Assembly: GCA_024278975.1 (NCBI GenBank)
Contig: JAJRSD010000113.1
Coordinates: forward strand, 1 to 64,000
Reading direction: 5' to 3'
Origin: Bacteroidota bacterium
GTDB lineage: Bacteria; Bacteroidota; Bacteroidia; Bacteroidales; Prolixibacteraceae
DNA: 64,000 bases
Of the stretch, positions 46,350 to 53,674 are shown piece by piece; position 1 is the first letter of the stretch; the number at the start of each line of letters is the position of its first letter. The notes below the pieces were generated by a model that was given only the letters and a program-made list of their open reading frames with translations, made no database searches and had not been told where the DNA came from. The translations under genes were made by a program, and so were the position numbers.

Positions 46350-46416
46350 GGTTTTATAAAATTTAAACTGAAAGTTAAAAGTAACTATCAATGGTTAATA
46401 TATCAGTTGAACGGTT

Positions 46417-47373
46417 TCAGGAGCTAAATATAATAATTTTTATGAAACTTTGCTTAATTATTTTTATCCTTTCGCTTATTAACAGCAACCCTTTTTCGTT
46501 AATAATTTCAAAGATATTTGCCTTGGTTTTAATCAATTCCGATGCCGTATATTTCTTCTGCTTATGGGTATCAGTATCAGGATGAGACCATTTATATATT
46601 TTACTATCTTCAGGATTGTCCTTATTAATATATTTTGCACTGTTTAATGAATTATAAGCATTGTCGGCAGTCAAATCAGGAGTTTGCCCTCCATTTCCAT
46701 GACAAGAAGTACAATTGTTATTTTTCGTAAAAATTGGAATAATATCTTGTGAGAAGCTAATCTTAGGTGTATCCGGATCTTCAGGATCGGTTGGTGGCAC
46801 CTCTTCCGGAATCAGAAAATTGTACGTACACCCACTAAAATTTGTTCCTTCGCTTTCGCCCATGTGGCAACCTACACAACCTACTTTTTTGTGAATTCCC
46901 ATTACCGTACCGGGAGAGTCAGTGTAACCACCAACTCCAAAAATATTGTTTGTCATTGTAGTATAATGTGGTCCTGCATAAGGGCTTGATACCCAAACAC
47001 TATCTTCGTGAACAACAAAATCAACGGTTCCATCGTCATTCCATACTGTGTCAACCGAAGAGTATGCAGTTCCGTTGCTTCTTGCCTGATGACAATTAGC
47101 ACAAGTATTGGAGCTACTTTCAAAATCGAAAACTGTAACACCGTCGGCCAAAGCGAGTATAGCATCATCTGTTCGCATTGGGGCGGAGAGACCTGCTTTT
47201 AAACTAACGTGATTACCATGACACGTGCCGCAAGTAATTTTAGAAGCAAAATCAAGATTGCTTTCCGGGTCGTATCCGATTACATGGTATTCAAAACCTT
47301 CGTTAGAGTGACATTGCATACAACCCGCTCTTACACCGGCATATCCCAATTCAAAACCGGGAGAACCGTGCAT
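46417..47373 (-). CDS. Pentahaem cytochrome c, 5' end apparently lost
   Basis: A 318-residue reading frame with five CxxCH motifs (CMQCH, CGTCH, CANCH, CVGCH, CTSCH). The last third resembles the single-haem module ISFSQDIIPIFTKNNNCTSCHGNG seen at the ends of secreted cytochromes. From the ATG at 47373 there is no signal peptide. Yet the in-frame codons just upstream (47374-47418) read LVWILLLFGASYASS, which looks like the end of one. A TGA at 47419-47421 and the absence of a start codon cut it off. The gene is therefore truncated, mutated or mis-assembled at its 5' end. The C-terminus (LLLISERIKIIKQSF) is also unlike the usual ending. It is the first gene of the cytochrome block. Confidence 0.75.
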   Translation of the reverse strand: MHGSPGFELGYAGVRAGCMQCHSNEGFEYHVIGYDPESNLDFASKITCGTCHGNHVSLKAGLSAPMRTDDAILALADGVTVFDFESSSNTCANCHQARSNGTAYSSVDTVWNDDGTVDFVVHEDSVWVSSPYAGPHYTTMTNNIFGVGGYTDSPGTVMGIHKKVGCVGCHMGESEGTNFSGCTYNFLIPEEVPPTDPEDPDTPKISFSQDIIPIFTKNNNCTSCHGNGGQTPDLTADNAYNSLNSAKYINKDNPEDSKIYKWSHPDTDTHKQKKYTASELIKTKANIFEIINEKGLLLISERIKIIKQSFIKIIIFSS

Positions 47374-47460
47374 GGAACTTGCATACGAAGCACCAAATAA
47401 AAGTAGTATCCAAACGAGTCAGTAATACAGGTGTGGGAGTGATAAATAAGAAGGTATAAG

Positions 47461-47474
47461 TTGATATATACCAA
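47461..47474. promoter_or_regulatory. FNR/CRP-type palindrome upstream of the cytochrome block
   Basis: TTGATATATACCAA fits TTGAT-N4-ATCAA at 9 of 10 positions. It lies 88 bases upstream of the pentahaem ATG and directly past the stop of the FNR-like gene, which makes it a natural operator for the downstream cytochrome genes. Confidence 0.5.
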
Positions 47475-48206
47475 CTATCCATTTTTGCTAATTGAATTTA
47501 GTGAGATTTCGTCTATTATTTCGATTGTATTACCCTGAACAGCAACTATGTTAGATTCTTTAAATTGCTGAAGTATACGTACAAAGCTCTCTTTTGTCAT
47601 GTTCGACATATCAGCAAGATCTTGCCGAGAAAACGGGACAGTAAATATATTGTCGTTGTAAATATCGTTTTTAAGGTACAGCAGTGTGTCAGCTACCCGG
47701 CCCGGCATATATTTTTGAGTCAGGTTTACCAATTTACTAAGCAGGTAATTATTCTGTTTTGTATGGTGGCGAAGCAATTCAATTGCAAACTGCTTGTTCT
47801 CGGAAAATAATTTTGCAATTTTTACTGAGTCGATCAAACAACAGGTTACAGAAGTGGCAGCGGAAATTGTAAATGGTTGCAGCTCGACGTTAAATAGCCC
47901 TCCACCCGTAACAAAATCATGTTTGTGTATTAGTCTTACAATTAAGTTTTTCCCTTTCTCCCCTTCAATATACACTTTTGCTAACCCTTCTCTTATGCAA
48001 ACAACATAAGTTGACGAGGAGTTTTGTTTCACAATTGTCTCCCCTGCTTTAAAAGTAATTTGCTGTTTTTCATCGATTAAATATTCCAGCTCTTTTTCGG
48101 TAAGGCATTTGAAAATATAAATCTCATCATCCTCAAAGCATTTTTTGCAGCAGTAAATGTTGCCTTTAAGGCAGTTAATGCAATCTATTTCTTGTGTCTC
48201 CGCCAT
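47475..48206 (-). CDS. Crp/Fnr-family regulator with N-terminal cysteine cluster
   Basis: A 243-residue cytoplasmic regulator. The first 23 residues hold Cys9, Cys12, Cys19, Cys20 and Cys23 (CINCLKGNIYCCKKC), a pattern able to hold an oxygen- or NO-labile iron-sulfur cluster, as in FNR. A cyclic-nucleotide-binding-like beta roll follows (about 30-145, FKAGETIVKQNSSSTYVV). A long dimer helix leads to a winged helix with VPFSRQDLADMSNMTKESFVRILQQF (about 188-213). Its position at the head of the cytochrome block, with FNR-type palindromes at 47461 and 35219, suggests it switches the block on under low oxygen (inference). The argB stop is 25 bases upstream. Confidence 0.9.
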   Translation of the reverse strand: MAETQEIDCINCLKGNIYCCKKCFEDDEIYIFKCLTEKELEYLIDEKQQITFKAGETIVKQNSSSTYVVCIREGLAKVYIEGEKGKNLIVRLIHKHDFVTGGGLFNVELQPFTISAATSVTCCLIDSVKIAKLFSENKQFAIELLRHHTKQNNYLLSKLVNLTQKYMPGRVADTLLYLKNDIYNDNIFTVPFSRQDLADMSNMTKESFVRILQQFKESNIVAVQGNTIEIIDEISLNSISKNG

Positions 48207-48231
48207 AATATATTCTTGAAATGTACTTATT

Positions 48232-48999
48232 TTATACTAATCGTGTTCCTCGTCCGGTGGCAATGTTTTCGGCATTGGTTATCAGAACCTCTTTTACACC
48301 TTTACGTTTTGCACGAAAACCGTTTTCGAGCTTTGGAATCATGCCAGCATTAATAACGCCTTCATTTTTATATTGACTGAAAAGGGCAGTATCTAAATCA
48401 TGGATTACAGTCGAATCATCTTCCGCATCTAACAGCACACCTCTCTTTTCGAAACAATAAAAAAGATAAACACTAAAACTATTGGCTAATTCGGTTGCAA
48501 TCTCAGACGCAATTGTATCAGCATTTGTATTAAGCAGATTTCCGTTGCCATCGTGGGTGAGTGGAGCGATTACCGGAATAATATTTTCATTTATAAGTAT
48601 TCGTAATTCGTGTGTATTTACATCGTCAATATCGCCAACAAAACCATAATCGATATCTTTTACAGGGCGTTTTTTTGCTTTGATAAGGTCGAGATCGGCT
48701 CCGGTTAAACCAATGGCATTACAATTGCGAGATTGTAACCCGGCAACAATTTTTTTGTTTACCAAACCGCCATAAACCATTGTAACAACCTCAAGCATAT
48801 CGGCATCTGTAATTCGTCTGCCATCTACCATTTTTGTTTCTATACCCAGCTTGTTTGCAATTTCTGTTGCAGTTCGTCCACCTCCGTGTACCAATATTTT
48901 ATATCCCGAAACTTTTTTAAACTGGTCTAAAAGAGCATTTAACGATTCCGGCTCTTCAACTACTTTTCCGCCTACTTTTATAATTGTTAGTCTATCCAT
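48232..48999 (-). CDS. argB: Acetylglutamate kinase
   Basis: A 255-residue cytoplasmic amino-acid kinase for the second step of arginine synthesis (N-acetyl- or N-succinylglutamate phosphorylation). The motifs are IIKVGGKVVEEPE at the N-terminus, LVHGGGRTATEIANKLG (about 37-53), AIGLTGADLDLIKAKKR, and the nucleotide-side NTNADTIASEIATEL (about 155-170), ending with GRGTRLV. The length is standard. It starts 15 bases after hisH, an unusual partner. No other arginine gene adjoins it. The argE-like gene in the window is distant. Confidence 0.93.
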   Translation of the reverse strand: MDRLTIIKVGGKVVEEPESLNALLDQFKKVSGYKILVHGGGRTATEIANKLGIETKMVDGRRITDADMLEVVTMVYGGLVNKKIVAGLQSRNCNAIGLTGADLDLIKAKKRPVKDIDYGFVGDIDDVNTHELRILINENIIPVIAPLTHDGNGNLLNTNADTIASEIATELANSFSVYLFYCFEKRGVLLDAEDDSTVIHDLDTALFSQYKNEGVINAGMIPKLENGFRAKRKGVKEVLITNAENIATGRGTRLV

Positions 49000-49014
49000 G
49001 ATTTAAATAACGTG

Positions 49015-49614
49015 TTAAAGATTAATAAAGTTCTCCAAAATTTTTGCTCCCACCGAACCACTTTTTTCGGGATGAAACTGAGTAGCGTAAAAATTATCTT
49101 TTTGCAATGCTGCGCTAAACGGTAGAATATAATTGCAGGTTGCAACAGTGTGTTCGCCAAATCCTGCAAAAAACGAATGTACAAAATAAACGTACTGGTT
49201 TTCTATTTCTTGTGTGAATAAACTGCTTTTTAAGTTTAATATTGTATTCCAACCCATGTGCGGAACCTTTGTAATAAACTCTTCGCCGGATTTTGGAATA
49301 AATCGTTTTACCTTTTCATCGAAAATACCGAGGCATTTTGTGTCGCCCTCTTCGGAGTGCGAGCACATTAATTGCAGCCCAAGACAAATTCCCAGCACGG
49401 GCTGTTTCAGCGAAACAATTAATTTGTCGAGTTTATATTTGCGTAAATATTCCATAGTTGTACTTGCCTCGCCAACTCCGGGGAAAATTACTTTGTCGGC
49501 ATTACGAATCTTTTCATGATCGGCAGTAATTTCGGCATTTACACCCAAACGGTTAAGTGCATTGTTAACCGATTCTATATTTCCGGCGTTGTATTTTATT
49601 ATTACTATTTTCAT
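49015..49614 (-). CDS. hisH: Imidazole glycerol phosphate synthase glutaminase subunit
   Basis: A 199-residue glutamine amidotransferase that supplies ammonia to HisF for imidazole ring formation. The class I triad is complete: Cys77 in GICLGLQLMC, and His181 and Glu183 in QFHPEKSG. The oxyanion stretch PGVGEAS lies at 45-51. Its partner hisF, together with hisA and hisI, is absent downstream, where argB follows instead after 15 bases. A TlpA-like gene and purU separate it from hisB upstream, so the his operon is broken up here. Confidence 0.95.
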   Translation of the reverse strand: MKIVIIKYNAGNIESVNNALNRLGVNAEITADHEKIRNADKVIFPGVGEASTTMEYLRKYKLDKLIVSLKQPVLGICLGLQLMCSHSEEGDTKCLGIFDEKVKRFIPKSGEEFITKVPHMGWNTILNLKSSLFTQEIENQYVYFVHSFFAGFGEHTVATCNYILPFSAALQKDNFYATQFHPEKSGSVGAKILENFINL

Positions 49615-49633
49615 TGGAAGCTCCTCCTTAATC

Positions 49634-49648
49634 CTCCCCTAAGGGGAG
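49634..49648. repeat. CTCCCCT-A-AGGGGAG palindrome
   Basis: A short GC-rich inverted repeat in the 77-base spacer between hisH and the TlpA-like gene, flanked by further CTCCTCC. Similar elements lie at 50307-50334 and 51231-51262. Confidence 0.5.
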
Positions 49649-49691
49649 GAGATTTAGAAACTGTTGTAAATTAAGTTTTATTGCTTTTCTC

Positions 49692-50270
49692 TTATTCCTC
49701 TCCGTCAGCCGACGGGAGGTTACGTGGGGCCACTAATAAATCAATAACCTCAACCATCTCATCAAATTCATTCTGTTTAAACAAACGAGTCATATAAACA
49801 ATCTTCCCACTTTTATCGATAATTACATTTCGTGTGATGCCTGCTCCTTTTGCTGCAAAAGTGTAGAATATATTTGCGTCTGGATCCAATGCCATCGGAT
49901 AGGTGATTTTCATCTTCTCAGCAAATTTTATCACTTTGTCAACCGGCTCGTCCATGTCAACTCCGAAAAGTGCAAAATCTTTATTGTTTTTATGTTTCTG
50001 CCAAATCTCGTTCTCAATATGTGGCATCTCTTTCCGGCAAACGCCACACCAGCTTGCGGTGAATTGCAGCATCACTACTTTCCCTTCTAAGTCGCTTGTT
50101 TTTATTGTTGTGCCATCGGTTAGTTCAAATTCAATATAGGGCATTTGTTGACCAATTTCAACAATAAAACCGTACTCTTTGGGAATTACTTGTTTTGGAA
50201 TTTCAGTTAGTTGTGCAAAGCCTCCAAAAGCAATTGCAGTAAAAAATAGAAGAGAAAATAATCGTTTCAT
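49692..50270 (-). CDS. TlpA-like periplasmic thioredoxin
   Basis: A 192-residue exported protein. The ATG at 50270 starts a signal peptide (MKRLFSLLFFTAIAFGGFAQ). The AhpC/TSA-like thioredoxin fold has the redox pair in TASWCGVCRKEMPHIENE (CGVC, about residues 82-85), a cis-Pro region GAGITRNVIIDKSG (about 150) and a TLpA-type insertion DMDEPVDKVIKFAEKM. Such proteins reduce cysteines outside the cytoplasm, for example CxxCH cysteines before haem attachment. Serving the nearby cytochromes is possible but not shown, because it lies in the histidine cluster between purU and hisH. Confidence 0.87.
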   Translation of the reverse strand: MKRLFSLLFFTAIAFGGFAQLTEIPKQVIPKEYGFIVEIGQQMPYIEFELTDGTTIKTSDLEGKVVMLQFTASWCGVCRKEMPHIENEIWQKHKNNKDFALFGVDMDEPVDKVIKFAEKMKITYPMALDPDANIFYTFAAKGAGITRNVIIDKSGKIVYMTRLFKQNEFDEMVEVIDLLVAPRNLPSADGEE

Positions 50271-50306
50271 AGTAATATTTATTAACAGCAATATTTCATT
50301 TTTTGT

Positions 50307-50334
50307 TCCTCCCTTTAAGGGGGGAAGGAGGGGA
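50307..50334. repeat. CCTCCCTTTAAGGGGGG-type palindrome
   Basis: A GC-rich imperfect inverted repeat in the spacer between purU and the TlpA-like gene. It belongs to the same loose class as 49634-49648 and 51231-51262. Confidence 0.5.
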
Positions 50335-50340
50335 TTTTTT

Positions 50341-51225
50341 TCAATTAAATACTACTGTTCTGTTTTTAAAAACCAAAATTTTACGTTGCAAGTGTTTATA
50401 GACCGCTTGCGAAAGTACAATTTTTTCTAAGTCGCGCCCTTTACGTATTAAATTTTGTACCGTGTCAACATGGCTGCAACGAGTTACATCCTGCTCAATA
50501 ATTGGTCCGGCATCCAGATCGGTAGTAACGTAATGACTGGTTGCACCAATAATTTTCACGCCACGTTCGTGGGCGGCGTGATATGGTTTTGCGCCCGCAA
50601 AGGCGGGTAAAAACGAGTGGTGGATATTGATAACTTTATTTGGGTAGTTCTTTACAAAATCACTCGATAGTATTTGCATATAACGCGCCAGAACTACAAA
50701 ATCGATATTATTCTCTTTTAGTAATTTAAGTTCGGCGGCTTCTTGTTCCGCTTTGTTATCTTTGGTAATTGGGAAATGATAGAAATCAATTCCAAAACGT
50801 TCGGCAACCGGACGCAGTGTTTCGTGGTTGCTGATAATTATTGGTATTTCAACATTCCATTCTCCGGCGGTGTAGCGTGCTAAAATATCAAACAGACAGT
50901 GTGGCATTTTAGAAACAAAGAGTGCCATTTTCGGAATGTTCTCCGAGAAATTAAGTGTCCATGTCATTTCTAATTTTGTTCCAATCAGCGTATCAAAATA
51001 CTCTCCAATTTTTTCTTTCGGAATGGCAAATCTTTCCAATTCCCATTCAACGCGCATATAAAATATTTTCTCTTTTCTATCGACATGCTGTCCGAGATAG
51101 AGAATATTTCCCCTGTTTTTATTCAGGAACTCGGTTACTGTTGCTAAAATCCCCTGTTTGTCGGGGCAGTGAATCAGCAAAATTGCTGTGTCTTTTTTCT
51201 CTCGTAATGGTTTTATTGTTTTCAT
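50341..51225 (-). CDS. purU: Formyltetrahydrofolate deformylase
   Basis: A 294-residue cytoplasmic enzyme that hydrolyses 10-formyltetrahydrofolate to formate and tetrahydrofolate, balancing one-carbon pools. An ACT domain fills residues 14-95 (TAILLIHCPDKQGILATVTEFL). The formyltransferase domain has VVLARYMQILS, NIHHSFLPAFAGAKPY (catalytic Asn and His, about 212-227) and DLDAGPIIEQD (catalytic Asp, about 249). The length matches the family. It lies between hisB and the TlpA-like gene. A direct role in histidine synthesis is not expected, though formate and one-carbon balance links to purine and histidine metabolism. Confidence 0.95.
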   Translation of the reverse strand: MKTIKPLREKKDTAILLIHCPDKQGILATVTEFLNKNRGNILYLGQHVDRKEKIFYMRVEWELERFAIPKEKIGEYFDTLIGTKLEMTWTLNFSENIPKMALFVSKMPHCLFDILARYTAGEWNVEIPIIISNHETLRPVAERFGIDFYHFPITKDNKAEQEAAELKLLKENNIDFVVLARYMQILSSDFVKNYPNKVINIHHSFLPAFAGAKPYHAAHERGVKIIGATSHYVTTDLDAGPIIEQDVTRCSHVDTVQNLIRKGRDLEKIVLSQAVYKHLQRKILVFKNRTVVFN

Positions 51226-51230
51226 AGTAA

Positions 51231-51262
51231 AAAGCCCCCTAAATCCCCCGAGGGGGACTTTC
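51231..51262. repeat. GCCCCCTAAATCCCCCGAGGGGG element
   Basis: A GC-rich hairpin sequence of a kind common between genes in Bacteroidota. It lies in the 58-base spacer between hisB and purU. Confidence 0.55.
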
Positions 51263-51283
51263 CGGAAGGCGCGGTTTTTTTAA

Positions 51284-52407
51284 TTATAGTTTCCCTTTTG
51301 TCGATGGAAGTTCAAAGTTAAAAACATCTCGTTTAATTGCCATTTTAATTGCTTTTGCCAGTGCCTTAAAAATCGCCTCAATTTTATGATGCTCGTTTGT
51401 CCCTTCGGCTTTTATGTTGAGGTTACAAAGTGCGGCATCGGAGAACGATTTAAAAAAGTGCATAAACATTTCGGTGGGCATATCGCCAACCATTTCGCGG
51501 TTAAATTCTGTGTCCCAGACTAACCACGGGCGACCTCCAAAATCGATGGCTGCCATTGCGAGACAGTCGTCCATTGGTAAGCAGAAACCATACCGTTCCA
51601 TTCCCAGTTTATTACCAACTGCATTTTTAAAAGCTTCGCCCAAAGCCAGCGCGGTATCTTCGATTGTATGATGTTCGTCAACCTCCAAATCACCTTTTAC
51701 CTGCACCGTTAAATCAACACCCGAGTGCCGTCCGATTTGATTTAGCATGTGGTCGAAAAAGTTTAGCCCTGTCGAAATGTTACAAACCCCCGAGCCGTCT
51801 AAATTTAGTTGAACAAGAATATCGGTCTCCTTTGTCTTTCGTACTATTTTAGTAGTCCTTTCGGGCGATGCAACACAAGTATAAATATCGTCCCAGTCGT
51901 CGGAAATAAGTGTGCAAATTTCAGTTAAATTTTGTTTTTTCAATTCATCAACCAAATCACCGTTGTTTAGTAAAATACCTTTTGCCCCCAGATTCTTTGC
52001 CAGTTCGATATCGGTTAAACGGTCGCCAATTACAAAGCTGTTTGCCAAATCGTAATCGCCCGTTAAATATTTTGTAAGAAGTCCGGTTCGTGGTTTTCGG
52101 GTGGGCGCATTTTCTTCCGGAAATGTTTTGTCGATAATAATATCATCAAAAACAATCTCTTCGTTTTCCAGAGCGCGAAGCATTTTATTTTGTGTTGGCC
52201 AAAAGTATCTTCAGGAAAAGAGTCGGTTCCCAGACCGTCCTGATTTGTAACCATAACAAGTTCGTAATCCAGATTTTTTTGAATGTTAAACATATTCCTA
52301 AAAACCTTTGGAACAAATTCCAGCTTTTCCAGTGAATCAATTTGAAAATCGATGGGTGGCTCTTTAATAAGTGTTCCGTCTCGGTCGATAAATAGTACTT
52401 TTTTCAT
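51284..52407 (-). pseudogene. hisB: Bifunctional HisB (HolP phosphatase / IGP dehydratase), frameshifted
   Basis: The two halves of hisB are in different frames. The first frame, from the ATG at 52407, encodes the histidinol-phosphatase start ([29 protein letters not shown]). It then changes at the AAAA run 52201-52204. The second frame continues with [48 protein letters not shown] and the complete dehydratase domain ([44 protein letters not shown]). Restoring one base in the run gives [17 protein letters not shown], the normal family sequence. So this is a one-base deletion, a real mutation or a sequencing error. Steps 7 and 9 of histidine synthesis depend on it. The REP-like array lies directly upstream. 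Confidence 0.9.
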
Positions 52408-52448
52408 ATTGTATTTTTTATATTTTTTTGTCGTTGTTTTGCTTTTGT

Positions 52449-52862
52449 TGATTCTGAAACAAGTTCAGAATGACGTTTCAAATTAGTAATCCGGTTAATC
52501 TCACCCTCATGCCGAATTCATTTCGGCATCTCTGCTTTTTTTAGACCCTGAACCAAGTTCAGGGTGACGTTCCAATAAGCGTTGTTGCTATTAAAACCCG
52601 TCATACCGAACTTGTTTCGGCATCTCTGTTTTACTAATTATTATTCAATTCTTTTTTATCTCAATTAGATTCTGAAACAAGTTCTCCATAGGAGTCCTTT
52701 TGAAAGAATGACGTTTCAAATTAGTAATCCGGTTAATCTCACCGTCATGCCGAATTTATTTCGGCATCTGTTTTTTTAGACCCTGAACCAAGTTCAGGGT
52801 GACGTTCAAATAAGCGCGTTGCTGCTATTAAATTCCGTCATGCCGAATTCATTTCGGCATCT
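52449..52862. repeat. REP-like hairpin array, part 1
   Basis: About eight hairpin modules alternate in orientation, for example ATTCTGAA-acaag-TTCAGAAT-GACG (52451-52471), then ATGCCGAA-ttcat-TTCGGCAT (52509-52529), then ACCCTGAA-ccaag-TTCAGGGT (52545-52565), then ATACCGAA-cttgt-TTCGGCAT. Each carries GACG on one side or CGTC on the other. The spacers are conserved too (TTCCAATAAGCGTTGTTGCT and AATTAGTAATCCGGTTAATC), so a unit of roughly 225 bases has been duplicated. The array splits hisC from hisB. Confidence 0.85.
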
Positions 52863-52873
52863 GCTTTTATTAT

Positions 52874-53161
52874 TCATCGTATCTCCCAATATAAATCATT
52901 CATCTCAGGATTTACCTTTTTTATCAAGTTTATTTTCCATTCTCGATGCCAGTTTTTAATTTGTTTTTCCCTGTCAATTGCCTGATAGATATCTGGAAAA
53001 TCTTCGTAATAAAGTAAATCGGTTAAGTTGTATTTTTTTGTAAAATCGGAACCTATTCCATTTTTATGGTCGGCAATTCTAATTTTTAAATTGCTGGTAA
53101 CTCCAATATAAAATGTCGTTCTGGTTTTATTACTCATAATATATATGTACCCACCTTTCAT
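52874..53161 (-). CDS. GIY-YIG nuclease domain protein inside the hairpin array
   Basis: A 95-residue protein consisting of one GIY-YIG domain: GGYIYIMSNK, then FYIGVTSNLKIRIADHKNG with the conserved Tyr, Gly and Arg, and IYQAIDREKQIKNWHREWK with the conserved Glu and metal-side residues. Small proteins of this UPF0213/YhbQ-like class are DNA nucleases or relatives, and their cell role is mostly unknown. Both flanks are REP-like hairpins, and the gene interrupts the his operon. This suggests, without proving it, that gene and repeats moved in together. Confidence 0.9.
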   Translation of the reverse strand: MKGGYIYIMSNKTRTTFYIGVTSNLKIRIADHKNGIGSDFTKKYNLTDLLYYEDFPDIYQAIDREKQIKNWHREWKINLIKKVNPEMNDLYWEIR

Positions 53162-53186
53162 ATTTTATTTCGATATTTTGTTTGAA

Positions 53187-53670
53187 AGACCCTGAACCAA
53201 GTTCAGGGTGACGTTCCAATAAGCGTTGTTGCTATTAAATTTCGTCATGTCAAATGTATTTTGCCATCTGTTTCTCTTGTTTTTTTTTAGACCCTGAACC
53301 AAGTTCAGGGTGACGTTCCAATAAGCGTTGTTGCTATTAAAACCATAATTATCTTGTTACAAACATATAAACTGACAAAGTTCCAATAAGCGTTGTTGCT
53401 ATTAAAACCCGTCATGCCGAACTTGTTTCGGTATCTCTGTTTTACTAATTATTATTCAATTCTTTTTTATCTCAATTAAATTCTGAAACAAGTTCTCCAT
53501 AGGAGTCCTTTTGACAGAATGACGTTTCAAATTAGTAACCCGGTTAATCTCACCGTCATGCCGAATTCATTTCGGCATCTCTGCTTTTTTTAAGACCCTG
53601 AACCAAGTTCAGGGTGACGGTTAAATAAGCGTTATCGTTATTTAATTTCGTCATGTCAAATAAGTATCTT
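53187..53670. repeat. REP-like hairpin array, part 2
   Basis: The continuation of the array on the other side of the GIY-YIG gene, with about eight modules, some decayed (for example CGTCATGTCAAA in place of CGTCATGCCGAA). It includes the same spacer blocks as part 1, such as TTCCAATAAGCGTTGTTGCT at three places. It ends 5 bases before the hisC stop. Confidence 0.85.
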
Positions 53671-53674
53671 TTAT

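Noticed and set aside
22767-47373. A known terminal reductase (NrfA, hydroxylamine oxidoreductase or tetrathionate type)
   Set aside because: No CxxCK motif or other diagnostic catalytic motif was seen in any of the cytochromes.
22767-47474. Further sigma-54 promoters before the other cytochrome genes
   Set aside because: I looked for TGGCAC-N5-TTGC in each minus-strand spacer and found only the site at 34979-34993.
52063-52407. A separate 114-residue phosphatase-like gene
   Set aside because: It is the first part of hisB; the last third is out-of-frame sequence after a one-base deletion.
52449-53670. CRISPR array
   Set aside because: The repeated units are inverted hairpins of differing sequence with conserved spacers, unlike CRISPR repeats with unique spacers.
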